Assembly (NCBI RefSeq): GCF_001424185.1
Contig: NZ_LMOM01000043.1
Span: 8,001-72,000 of the forward strand
DNA: 64,000 nt
Source: Deinococcus sp. Leaf326
Lineage (GTDB): Bacteria > Deinococcota > Deinococci > Deinococcales > Deinococcaceae
Direction: 5' to 3'
Position 1 is the first letter of the stretch. Every line of letters starts with the position of its first letter. Shown piece after piece: positions 1 to 8,445 of this stretch. The position numbers and the translations under genes were made by a program. The notes below the pieces were generated by a model. It made no database searches and was not told the origin of the DNA. It worked only from the letters and a program-made list of their open reading frames with translations.

Positions 1-674
1 CCGACTGGCGCACCGACGCCGACACGCACGAGGTCAAGGATCACACCCTCGCCACGCTGGAGCGGCAGTGGCCCGAGACCCTGACTAGCCTGGGCCGCGC
101 ACCCACCCTGTACCTCATCCACTCGGCCACGCTGGACACGGGCGTACTGGGCAACGCCGGGGTCCTGGCCCGTCTGGCCGAACTGGCGGCCGGGGGCGTG
201 CGGGTGGGCCTGAGCACAAGCGGTCCACGGCAGGCCGACACGCTGCGGCGGGCCTTGGAGGCGCGGGTGGACGGTATCTGCCCCTTCTCGGCGGTGCAGG
301 CCACCTGGAATCTGCTGGAGCCCTCGGCGGCTGCGGCGCTGGCCGAGGCACACGCGGCAGGCTGGACGGTCGTGGTCAAGGAGGGCGTCGCCAACGGACG
401 CCTGACTGCCCACGGCCTGAGCGGCGCAGGCGACGTTCCCCCCGCCCTGGCCGCCGAGGCCGCGCGCCTGGGGGTCACCCCCGACGCCGTGGCCCTGGCC
501 GCCGCGCTTGCGCAGCCCTGGGCCGACCTCGTGCTGAGCGGCGCGGCGACCCCCGAGCACCTGCGGGACAACCTGCGTGCCCTAAACCTGCGCCCCGAAC
601 CCGGCTTCCTCACGAAGCTGGCCGAGGTGCCAGAGACCTACTGGCGCTCGCGCTCGGCGCTGTCCTGGACCTGA
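1..674 (+). CDS. Aldo/keto reductase family protein, 5' end missing
   Basis: The reading frame is open from base 3 and ends at TGA 672-674, giving about 223 residues of a family that is normally about 300-330 long. The segment YLIHSATLD carries the conserved active-site His of the aldo/keto reductase barrel; the Asp, Tyr and Lys of the tetrad would lie upstream of the window. The C-terminal part (DLVLSGAATPEHLRDNLRAL) has the usual shape of the cofactor-binding end of NAD(P)-linked members. The substrate cannot be told. Its last 37 bases overlap the convergent MntA-HepT gene. Confidence 0.8.
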   Translation, partial: DWRTDADTHEVKDHTLATLERQWPETLTSLGRAPTLYLIHSATLDTGVLGNAGVLARLAELAAGGVRVGLSTSGPRQADTLRRALEARVDGICPFSAVQATWNLLEPSAAAALAEAHAAGWTVVVKEGVANGRLTAHGLSGAGDVPPALAAEAARLGVTPDAVALAAALAQPWADLVLSGAATPEHLRDNLRALNLRPEPGFLTKLAEVPETYWRSRSALSWT

Positions 675-1483
675 GCGTCCTGGTCTGCGCCGGCCGGGCC
701 CTGCCGGGCGTCCGTGGCCCCGACGACCTCAACCGGAGGAGTCTGGGCACGCGCCGTCAGGGTGTGGGCGCTGGGGAGCCGATCGGGGCCGGGCAGCAGG
801 CGGCCCTCGGCCAGCGCCTGGAGCAGCGGGCGCAGGGGCGGCAGCTCGCGGCGTACGGTGTGCCAGACGAGTTCGGGGTCGATGCCGAAGTAGTCGTGCG
901 AGATGAGGTTGCGCACATCGCGCAGGTACGCCCAGGGAATTTCCGGGGTACGGTCCTGCACGCTCTGGGGAATGAACTTGGTCGTCTCGCCCAGCCGCGC
1001 GAGGTTGCGCAGCGCGGCGTCGCGGGTGCGTTCGTCGCGCAGGAAGGTGGTGAGCGAGAGGCCGGCCGTGTCCTCCTGAAGCCGGTCCAGCGCGCCGAGC
1101 AGGTCGTAGACCCGCCAGCGCCACCTCTTGGGCCGGTGGGTGATGGGCAGTTCGCCGGTCACGGCCGTCACGTCCACGGCGTCGGCCAGAATCTCGCCGC
1201 GCAGGGGAGCCTTGAGGGCCGCCTCGGTCAGGATGTCCACCCGGCGGTCCAGCAGGTCCTCGCACAGCGCCTTGACACGCATGAGGTCGAGCAGCCCGGC
1301 CTCCTGTCCGGGCGCGAAATCCACCAGCAGGTCGATGTCCGAGCCGCCCCAGGCCTCGCCGCGCGCCACGCTGCCGAACACGCGCAGCCGCGTGACCCCC
1401 AGCGCACGCCACGCCGCCTCACCCGCACGCAGTGCCGAGGCGACGGCCTGAAGCCGGGGATCGGGAAACAGCGGCGCAGTCAT
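638..1483 (-). CDS. Single-chain MntA-HepT fusion (MNT nucleotidyltransferase joined to a HEPN domain)
   Basis: 281 aa. Residues about 20-105 form a minimal nucleotidyltransferase with the MntA motif GS-X10-DXD (G37 S38, D49, D51). Residues about 118-225 form a HepT-like HEPN domain with the RX4HXY motif (R191, H196, Y198). In known pairs these are separate genes: HepT is an RNase toxin and MntA neutralises it by adding AMP to the motif tyrosine. Here there is no stop, internal ATG or evident ribosome site between them, so modifier and target appear to be one polypeptide. The last 50 or so residues match neither family and overlap the aldo/keto reductase gene. ATG 1483 is chosen because the nucleotidyltransferase begins there and a TATCCT box lies 8 nt upstream. 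The activity is inferred from the motifs. Confidence 0.8.
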   Translation of the reverse strand: MTAPLFPDPRLQAVASALRAGEAAWRALGVTRLRVFGSVARGEAWGGSDIDLLVDFAPGQEAGLLDLMRVKALCEDLLDRRVDILTEAALKAPLRGEILADAVDVTAVTGELPITHRPKRWRWRVYDLLGALDRLQEDTAGLSLTTFLRDERTRDAALRNLARLGETTKFIPQSVQDRTPEIPWAYLRDVRNLISHDYFGIDPELVWHTVRRELPPLRPLLQALAEGRLLPGPDRLPSAHTLTARAQTPPVEVVGATDARQGPAGADQDAQVQDSAERERQ

Positions 1484-1491
1484 GTGTAGGC

Positions 1492-1497
1492 AGGATA
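1492..1497 (-). promoter_or_regulatory. Likely -10 box of the MntA-HepT fusion
   Basis: TATCCT on the minus strand, 8 nt before ATG 1483. There is no Shine-Dalgarno sequence between, so a leaderless message is likely. Confidence 0.4.
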
Positions 1498-1528
1498 GTG
1501 CGCCGCGCGCCAGCATCCCCGCGCGGCC

Positions 1529-1534
1529 TATGAT
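1529..1534 (+). promoter_or_regulatory. Likely -10 box of acpS
   Basis: TATGAT, 6 nt before the GTG start of acpS, with no ribosome-binding site. This is the leaderless arrangement common in Deinococcus. Confidence 0.45.
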
Positions 1535-1540
1535 CGGGCG

Positions 1541-1948
1541 GTGATCGTCGCCGTGGGCCATGACCTGATTGAGATTGAGCGCATCCGGGGAATGCTGGCG
1601 CGCGAGGGCCGGCGCGCCGAGCGCCTGTTTGCCCCCGAAGAGCTGGCCTACTGCGCCCGCCTTCAGGATCCCGCCCCCAGCCTCGCGGCCCGTTTTGCTG
1701 CCAAGGAGGCCTTTCAGAAGGTCTGGCCGCGTCCACATGGCTGGCGCGACGTCTGGGTCATCCGAGAGGCGACCCCAGGCGGCCCCTTTCCCTTCGCACG
1801 GCCCCGGCTGGGGTACGCGCCGCACCTCGCCGCCGAGATGGAGCAGCGCCGCTGGGTCGCCCACCTGACCCTGACCCACACCAAGGAGCACGCCTCGGCG
1901 GTAGTGGTTCTGGAGGAACGGCCGGACGATAGACTTCACCGGATATGA
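1541..1948 (+). CDS. acpS: Holo-[acyl-carrier-protein] synthase
   Basis: 135 aa, the usual AcpS length. It moves 4'-phosphopantetheine from CoA to the serine of apo-ACP, switching on fatty acid synthesis. The N-terminal [10 protein letters not shown] contains the Mg-binding Asp, [10 protein letters not shown] is the second signature with the catalytic Glu/Lys, and [15 protein letters not shown] closes the fold. The start is GTG 1541, directly after a TATGAT box. The stop overlaps the next start by 4 nt (ATGA), so the small downstream gene is translationally coupled. Confidence 0.93.
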   Translation: MIVAVGHDLIEIERIRGMLAREGRRAERLFAPEELAYCARLQDPAPSLAARFAAKEAFQKVWPRPHGWRDVWVIREATPGGPFPFARPRLGYAPHLAAEMEQRRWVAHLTLTHTKEHASAVVVLEERPDDRLHRI

Positions 1949-2202
1949 CAGCAAATCCACTAAGGCGTGCACTGCGTGACCCGTGGGTCTGGTGGTTCGC
2001 ACAGGCGCGTGAACATGTCTACGACGACATGGTCTACTTCGTCAGCCGCGAACAGGCACTGGACGACTGGCGGGCCGACGACCGCAAGTGGAATCTCGTG
2101 CAGGTCCGGCGCCGAACCATGATCCGCCGGGCAACGCGTCACAACCGGGTTGTAGAAGAGATGGTCAGAGCCATCACCCGGCAGAAGGCCATGAAGGAAT
2201 AG
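1945..2202 (+). CDS. Small conserved-looking hypothetical protein coupled to acpS
   Basis: 85 aa, function not recognised. The N-terminal part is aromatic ([20 protein letters not shown]) and the C-terminal half is strongly basic and probably helical ([18 protein letters not shown]). It has no signal peptide or membrane segment. The ATGA overlap with acpS and coding-like composition argue for a real gene. The basic helix could bind nucleic acid, but that is only a guess. Confidence 0.65.
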   Translation: MTANPLRRALRDPWVWWFAQAREHVYDDMVYFVSREQALDDWRADDRKWNLVQVRRRTMIRRATRHNRVVEEMVRAITRQKAMKE

Positions 2203-2249
2203 TCGCCGTGCTGACACCTTCGCCGCCCGCTTCCGACCTACGCTGGAGC

Positions 2250-2729
2250 ATGTCCCCCCACAAGGCCGGCCGCTGGGTATTGCCTCTCCTGTTCACGGTC
2301 CTGCCGGGCTCACTCGCCCAGACGGCGGCGCCCGTGTCCCCACCGGCCGCCCCGGCATCCGCGCCGGCGCTCTCGCCCGAACGCAGCGCGGCGCTCACGC
2401 GGGGGCGTCAACTGCTGAGCGACTTCTACGCGGTGCGGCTCGACGCCCTGTGGCAGAGCTTCACACCGGAGGTGCGCGCGCAGTGGGGCAGTCTCGCGGC
2501 GTTCCGGGCCTTCCGGCTCTCGGGCGTCTCGCAGTACGGCGCCCAGCGCGAACTCGTGCGCGAGCGGACGCTGACCGAGGACGGAGAGACCTTCTATGTC
2601 CGCAGCGCCACCTTCGAGAAGGCGCCCAAACAGGTGTGGTCCCTGGTCATCGGCTTCGGCCCGGACGGCCGTGTCAGCACCTTTGGCATCCTCCTAGAGG
2701 AAGACCGCAGCGGCGGACAGGTGGCCTGA
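2250..2729 (+). CDS. Exported protein with a DUF3887-like domain
   Basis: 159 aa. ATG 2250 follows GGAG at a good distance and opens a signal peptide (hydrophobic WVLPLLFTVLPGSLA, likely cut after AQ/TA), then an Ala/Pro linker. Residues about 50-155 resemble the small cone-shaped DUF3887/NTF2-like fold (LLSDFYAVRLDALWQSFTPEVRAQWGS), often found in secreted proteins of unknown role. A GTG at 2208 would give a longer form without improving the signal peptide. Function unknown. Confidence 0.7.
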   Translation: MSPHKAGRWVLPLLFTVLPGSLAQTAAPVSPPAAPASAPALSPERSAALTRGRQLLSDFYAVRLDALWQSFTPEVRAQWGSLAAFRAFRLSGVSQYGAQRELVRERTLTEDGETFYVRSATFEKAPKQVWSLVIGFGPDGRVSTFGILLEEDRSGGQVA

Positions 2730-2745
2730 ACCCTGCGGGCGCGGC

Positions 2746-3189
2746 TCAGGGACGCGGCGGAAAGCGCACGAAGGTGAGCCAGAAGTTCTCGAAAGCGCGG
2801 ATGGCGTCCAGAAAGTTCTCGAACCCCACCGGCTTGATGACGTATCCGCTGGCGTGCCGGGCATAGGCGTTGGTGACGTCCGTTTCGGCCTGACTCGTCG
2901 TGAGCATGAGCACCGGGATACTGGCGAGCTTGGGGTCGGCCTTGAGTTCGGCCAGCACCTCCAGCCCGTTCTTGCGCGGCATGTTGATGTCGAGCAGGAT
3001 CACGTCGGGGCGGGGCGCGCCGGCATGTTCGCCCTGCCGGCGCAGGAAGTCAATGGCCTCGTCGCCGTCACGGGCGACGTGCAGCCGGTTCCTGACCTGC
3101 GCTTCGGCGAAGGCCTCCTGTGTGAGCAGGATGTCCGGCTCGCTGTCCTCGACCAGCAGGATCTCGACCAGAGGGCGCGAATCCGGCAT
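2746..3189 (-). CDS. Stand-alone response regulator receiver protein (CheY/Rcp1-like)
   Basis: 147 aa: a single receiver domain with the acidic pair E14 D15, phospho-acceptor D67 in ILLDINMP, the switch Thr in MLTTSQ and the Lys in VIKPVGF. The long loop EHAGAPRPD before the acceptor is typical of Rcp1-like receivers that pair with phytochrome or hybrid histidine kinases. It has no output domain, so it probably acts by protein contact or as a phosphate shuttle. It lies 90 nt downstream of the DrRRA-type gene on the same strand; no histidine kinase is in the window. Confidence 0.85.
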   Translation of the reverse strand: MPDSRPLVEILLVEDSEPDILLTQEAFAEAQVRNRLHVARDGDEAIDFLRRQGEHAGAPRPDVILLDINMPRKNGLEVLAELKADPKLASIPVLMLTTSQAETDVTNAYARHASGYVIKPVGFENFLDAIRAFENFWLTFVRFPPRP

Positions 3190-3279
3190 CAGCGGGCCCC
3201 GGTGACCGGGAGACAATGAAGACGCGCGCGCAGCATAGGGAGCGAATATACCCCGCCCAGATACGGGGCAGTCACCGGC

Positions 3280-3945
<666 letters not shown>

Positions 3946-3952
3946 GGGTCAC

Positions 3953-3958
3953 ATGATA
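3953..3958 (-). promoter_or_regulatory. Likely -10 box of the DrRRA-type gene
   Basis: TATCAT on the minus strand ends 7 nt before GTG 3945. It fits a leaderless start; no good -35 is seen. Confidence 0.4.
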
Positions 3959-4231
3959 CGACGCCCGCACCAAGCGCCTCTCGGCGCGGTCTGACTGCCC
4001 CCGCCGGCCCCTCCAGGCTTGAGAAGACCTTAAGACGGCCGTCAGCCCAGCGCGGCTCCGGGCCGGGGCGTGTGCTAGGGTAGGTAGACCACGTTCTGGA
4101 CACGCCGGACGCCGTATTTTTCGGCGCCTGCACGACCAGACGACACAACCTCGCCGTTCAGCCCTTCAGCTGCGCCCCCCAGTGGCGGCCAAGCCTGATC
4201 TTCCCCCGCACCCCGCGTGCCCGGAGTTGTA

Positions 4232-5899
4232 ATGACCCAATCCAACCCAGCGGACACCCCCGCCAAGCCCAGCCTCGAAGTCATCCCGCTCGGAGGCATG
4301 GGCGAGATCGGCAAGAACATCACCGCCTACCGCTACGGCGACGAGATCATGGTCGTCGACGGCGGCCTCGCCTTCCCCAAGGCCCACCAGATGGGCGTGG
4401 ACCTGATCGTGCCGCGCATCGACTACCTGCTCGAACACGCCGACAAGATCCAGGGCTGGATCCTGACGCACGGCCACGAGGACCACATTGGCGGCCTGCC
4501 GTACATCCTGCCCCGGCTGCCGCGTGTGCCGGTGTACGGCGCGGCCCTGACGCTGGGCCTCGTGCGCGAGAAGCTCAGCGAGTTTGGCCTGAAAGACGGC
4601 GAGATCGACCTGCGTGAAGTCCAGATGGGCGACGTGGTGCAGCTCGGCACGCACTTCAGCGCCGAATTCATCCGCATGACGCACTCGATTCCCGACAACG
4701 CCGGATACATCCTCAAGACGCCAGTCGGGCAGGTGCTGCACACGGGCGACTTCAAGCTCGACGAGCACCCCAGTGACGGCTTGACGAGCGACTTGGCGCG
4801 CATCGAGCAGGCCGGCAAGGAAGGCGTGCTCCTCCTGATCTCCGACTCGACGAACGCCGAGCGGCCGGGACGCACCGCCAGCGAGCGCGACATCGCCGAG
4901 AACCTTGAAGAAGTCATCAAGAACTGCCGGGGCCGCGTCTTCTTGACGACCTTCGCCTCGCAGGTCCACCGCATCCAGAACCTGCTGAACATTGCCCACC
5001 GCCAGAGCCGCCGCGTGGTCATGGAAGGCCGGTCGATGCTCAAGTACGCCCAGGTCGCGCAGGCGACCGGCCACATGCAGGCTCCCGAGCCCTTTTTGAC
5101 CTCGGACGACGTGGGCGAGCTGCAAGATCAGCAGCTGCTGTTTGTATGCACGGGGTCGCAGGGGCAGCCGATGGCCGTGCTGGGCCGCCTGGCCTTCGGC
5201 AACCACGCCAAGATCGCGCTGCGCCGGGGCGACACGGTCATCCTGAGCAGCAACCCGATTCCCGGCAACGAAGACGCCGTGAACCTCATCATCAACCGGC
5301 TGTACGAACTCGGCGTGGACGTGATATACCCGCCGGCCTACCGCGTGCACGCCTCGGGGCACGGCTCGCAGGAGGAGCTGGCGACGGTCCTGAATCTCGC
5401 CCGGCCCAAGTACTTCCTGCCCTGGCACGGGGAGCCACGCCACCAGATCAACCACGCCAAGCTGGCCCAGACCCTGCCGCGCCCGCCCAAGCGCACACTG
5501 ATCGCCAAGAACGGCGACGTCGTGATCCTGGGACCGGACGAGTTCCGCGTGAGCGGCACCGTGCCGGCCGGCGGCGTCTACGTGGACGGCCTGGGCGTGG
5601 GTGACGTGAGCGACGACGTACTGCTCGACCGCGTGAATATGAGCCAGGAAGGCATCCTGATCATGAACGCGGTGCTGCACCCCACGCCCCATGTCGAGGT
5701 CGTGACGCGCGGCTTCGTACGCCCCAACCGCGAACTCGACCACCAGATCCGGCGCGTGGCGCTGGAGAGCATTGAGCAGGGGCTGCGCGAAAAGAAGCGC
5801 CTCGAAGACGTGCGTGACGACATGTACGGAGCCGTCCGTCGCTTCGTGCGCAAGGCGACGGGCCGCAACCCGGTCCTCATCCCCATGATCGTGGACTGA
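4232..5899 (+). CDS. rnj: Ribonuclease J
   Basis: 555 aa, the RNase J length. A metallo-beta-lactamase core with the metal motif THGHEDHIGG (H80, H82, D84, H85), a beta-CASP domain (residues about 210-370, DSTNAERPGRTASE) and the C-terminal RNase J domain (GEPRHQINHAKLA onward). It is a 5'-3' exo- and endoribonuclease for mRNA decay and rRNA processing. ATG 4232 follows GGAG; a GTG-type start 15 nt upstream is less likely. The leader after the nearest TAGGGT box (about 4075) would be about 140 nt, long for this genome. A strong terminator follows at 5929. Confidence 0.96.
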   Translation: MTQSNPADTPAKPSLEVIPLGGMGEIGKNITAYRYGDEIMVVDGGLAFPKAHQMGVDLIVPRIDYLLEHADKIQGWILTHGHEDHIGGLPYILPRLPRVPVYGAALTLGLVREKLSEFGLKDGEIDLREVQMGDVVQLGTHFSAEFIRMTHSIPDNAGYILKTPVGQVLHTGDFKLDEHPSDGLTSDLARIEQAGKEGVLLLISDSTNAERPGRTASERDIAENLEEVIKNCRGRVFLTTFASQVHRIQNLLNIAHRQSRRVVMEGRSMLKYAQVAQATGHMQAPEPFLTSDDVGELQDQQLLFVCTGSQGQPMAVLGRLAFGNHAKIALRRGDTVILSSNPIPGNEDAVNLIINRLYELGVDVIYPPAYRVHASGHGSQEELATVLNLARPKYFLPWHGEPRHQINHAKLAQTLPRPPKRTLIAKNGDVVILGPDEFRVSGTVPAGGVYVDGLGVGDVSDDVLLDRVNMSQEGILIMNAVLHPTPHVEVVTRGFVRPNRELDHQIRRVALESIEQGLREKKRLEDVRDDMYGAVRRFVRKATGRNPVLIPMIVD

Positions 5900-5928
5900 G
5901 CCGGTCCGGCCCTCCCCCACTCCCCAAG

Positions 5929-5950
5929 CTCCCCACCCGGGGAGTTTTTT
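5929..5950 (+). terminator. Rho-independent terminator of RNase J
   Basis: Perfect 6-bp stem CTCCCC/GGGGAG with a 4-nt loop, followed by six T residues. Confidence 0.9.
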
Positions 5951-5981
5951 CATGCTCGCCGGCCCCCGGCGCGGCGCGCGG

Positions 5982-5987
5982 TAGGGT
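5982..5987 (+). promoter_or_regulatory. Likely -10 box of the 70-aa gene
   Basis: TAGGGT, 6 nt before ATG 5994, immediately after the RNase J terminator. Confidence 0.35.
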
Positions 5988-5993
5988 GGCTCC

Positions 5994-6206
5994 ATGCCCG
6001 ACCAAGACGTGCTGACCCGGATCTCGCAGGCCACCGGCCTCTCGACCGACGAGGTGAGTGCCTGGCTCGGCCGCGACGAGAACTACGACCTGTCCTGGCT
6101 CGACGAGCAGATCGGCGCGGCGCTGGACGAGTCCGACGACCCGCTGGAGTTGCTCGTAGAACGCGGGATCATCACCGAGGAAGAACGCGACGACCTTGCA
6201 GGCTGA
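5994..6206 (+). CDS. Small acidic hypothetical protein
   Basis: 70 aa, function not recognised. Very acidic and helical (STDEVSAWLGRDENYDLSWLDEQIGAALDESDDPLELLVERG), with no cysteines, membrane segment or signal peptide. It has its own TAGGGT box after the RNase J terminator and codon use like its neighbours, so it is probably an independent small gene. An acidic regulator or partner-binding peptide is possible but unsupported. Confidence 0.65.
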   Translation: MPDQDVLTRISQATGLSTDEVSAWLGRDENYDLSWLDEQIGAALDESDDPLELLVERGIITEEERDDLAG

Positions 6207-6263
6207 CCTCTGCGTGGCGCGTAGCCAGTCGCTGCTCCACACGGCGCTAGACTCGGGACACAG

Positions 6264-7363
<1,100 letters not shown>

Positions 7364-7367
<4 letters not shown>

Positions 7368-7609
7368 GGCTTTTCTTTCCTGCGGCGGGCAGCGGGGGTG
7401 GGTTGCCCCAGGGCGGTCTTCCCTACCTCGGCGCCGACCTGCCGGGCAGCGTCCAGAAGGCGAGCATCTGGCGCCTCCCGCAGCCGCTCGGCCTGCGCCG
7501 CCTTGCTGTCCCGCTCCGGGCGGGTGGCGCCGGGCCGGCTGGGCTGCGCCATCAGGGCGAGGGCCAGTTCGCGCAATACGGTCCACAGGGTCGTTACAAC
7601 ACGCCACAT
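7364..7609 (-). CDS. Possible small basic protein
   Basis: 81 aa from ATG 7609. The N-terminal third is hydrophobic ([17 protein letters not shown]) and the rest is charged and Ala/Arg-rich, ending RRRKEKP. It fills most of the 285-nt gap between xdhC and the glycosidase-like gene and overlaps xdhC by 4 nt at the convergent end. There is no ribosome site or clear promoter, and high-GC DNA makes chance frames common. The layout (one amphipathic segment then a basic tail) recalls TatA-like peptides, but I cannot assign it. Confidence 0.35.
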
Positions 7610-7652
7610 GCCGCAGTGTGGCACGCCGGTTCTCACGTGTACGCGCGGCATC

Positions 7653-8399
7653 ATGCCGGAGATGCGTGTCCGTTGCTTCCCGCTGTCCCTGTGCCTCCTG
7701 CTGGTCCTGCCCGCCTGTTCGGAGGCCGAGGCCGCGCAGGTGACGCGGGTGACCGGCGGGGGAATGCTGTACACCGTGGCGACCGTGGACCTCCGGCGCG
7801 ACCGACTGAGCCTCCACTGGCGCAACCCGACCACCGGTCAGCCGTACCGCACTTTCGGTGAGTTGCGCCGCCGACTGGCGAAGGAGGGCCGCGACCTGGT
7901 GTTCGCCACCAACAGCGGTATCTACGCGCCGGGTCTGCGTCCCCTGGGGCTGCATGTGGAGGGCGGCCGGGTTCTCGCGCCGCTGAACAATGCGAGGTCG
8001 GGTGGCAATTTCGCGCTGCGGCCCAACGGCGTGTTCTGGATGAAGGGGACGCGCGCCGGCGTCACCGAGACGGACGCCTACCGCCGCCTGAACCCGGAGC
8101 CCGAGTTCGCCACCCAGTCGGGGCCTCTGCTGCTCGCAGGTGGGCGGGTCCATCCCGAGTTCAACCGGGGCGGCACGAGTTTCAAGGTGCGCAGCGGCGT
8201 GGGGGTGTGCAGAGGCGGCGAGGTGAAGTTCGCCGTGAGCGCCGGGCCGGTGAACTTCTACAGCTTCGCCGTGTTCTTCCGCGACACACTGGGATGCCCC
8301 GACGCGCTGTATCTCGACGGCAGCATCAGCGCCTACGCGACCGCGCAGTCGGATACCCAGTTCGCCGACTTCGCCGGGATGTGGGCCGTGACCCGCTAA
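7653..8399 (+). CDS. Phosphodiester glycosidase (NAGPA/DUF2233) family lipoprotein
   Basis: 248 aa. The N-terminus ([23 protein letters not shown]) is a signal peptide with a lipobox-like LPAC, so it is probably a surface or periplasmic lipoprotein. The body has NAGPA features: [22 protein letters not shown], the [11 protein letters not shown] segment, [10 protein letters not shown] and [11 protein letters not shown] near the end. Members act on phosphodiester-linked sugars. ATG 7662 is an equally good start. An imperfect GC-rich hairpin (8402-8445) separates it from the convergent gene. Confidence 0.82.
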   Translation: MPEMRVRCFPLSLCLLLVLPACSEAEAAQVTRVTGGGMLYTVATVDLRRDRLSLHWRNPTTGQPYRTFGELRRRLAKEGRDLVFATNSGIYAPGLRPLGLHVEGGRVLAPLNNARSGGNFALRPNGVFWMKGTRAGVTETDAYRRLNPEPEFATQSGPLLLAGGRVHPEFNRGGTSFKVRSGVGVCRGGEVKFAVSAGPVNFYSFAVFFRDTLGCPDALYLDGSISAYATAQSDTQFADFAGMWAVTR

Positions 8400-8445
8400 A
8401 AGCGGGGGGCAGGAGCCGCAAACCCCCGCCCCCCACCTGCCCCGC

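Noticed and set aside
1110..1180. Separate HepT gene with an internal GTG start
   Set aside because: GTG codons exist near residues 103-109 but have no ribosome site, and the frame is continuous; kept as the main test of the fusion claim.
1484..2002. N-terminal extension of the MntA-HepT frame to a start at 2002
   Set aside because: The extra 173 codons lie antisense to acpS, match no family and precede the -10-like box; ATG 1483 fits the nucleotidyltransferase start.
3240..3279. Hairpin-like CCCCG/CGGGG between the two response regulator genes as a terminator
   Set aside because: Short, interrupted stem and no T tract on the minus strand.
4166..6034. 622-codon minus-strand frame opposite RNase J
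   Set aside because: Antisense shadow of a clear gene in high-GC DNA; His/Val/Gln-rich composition and no family features.
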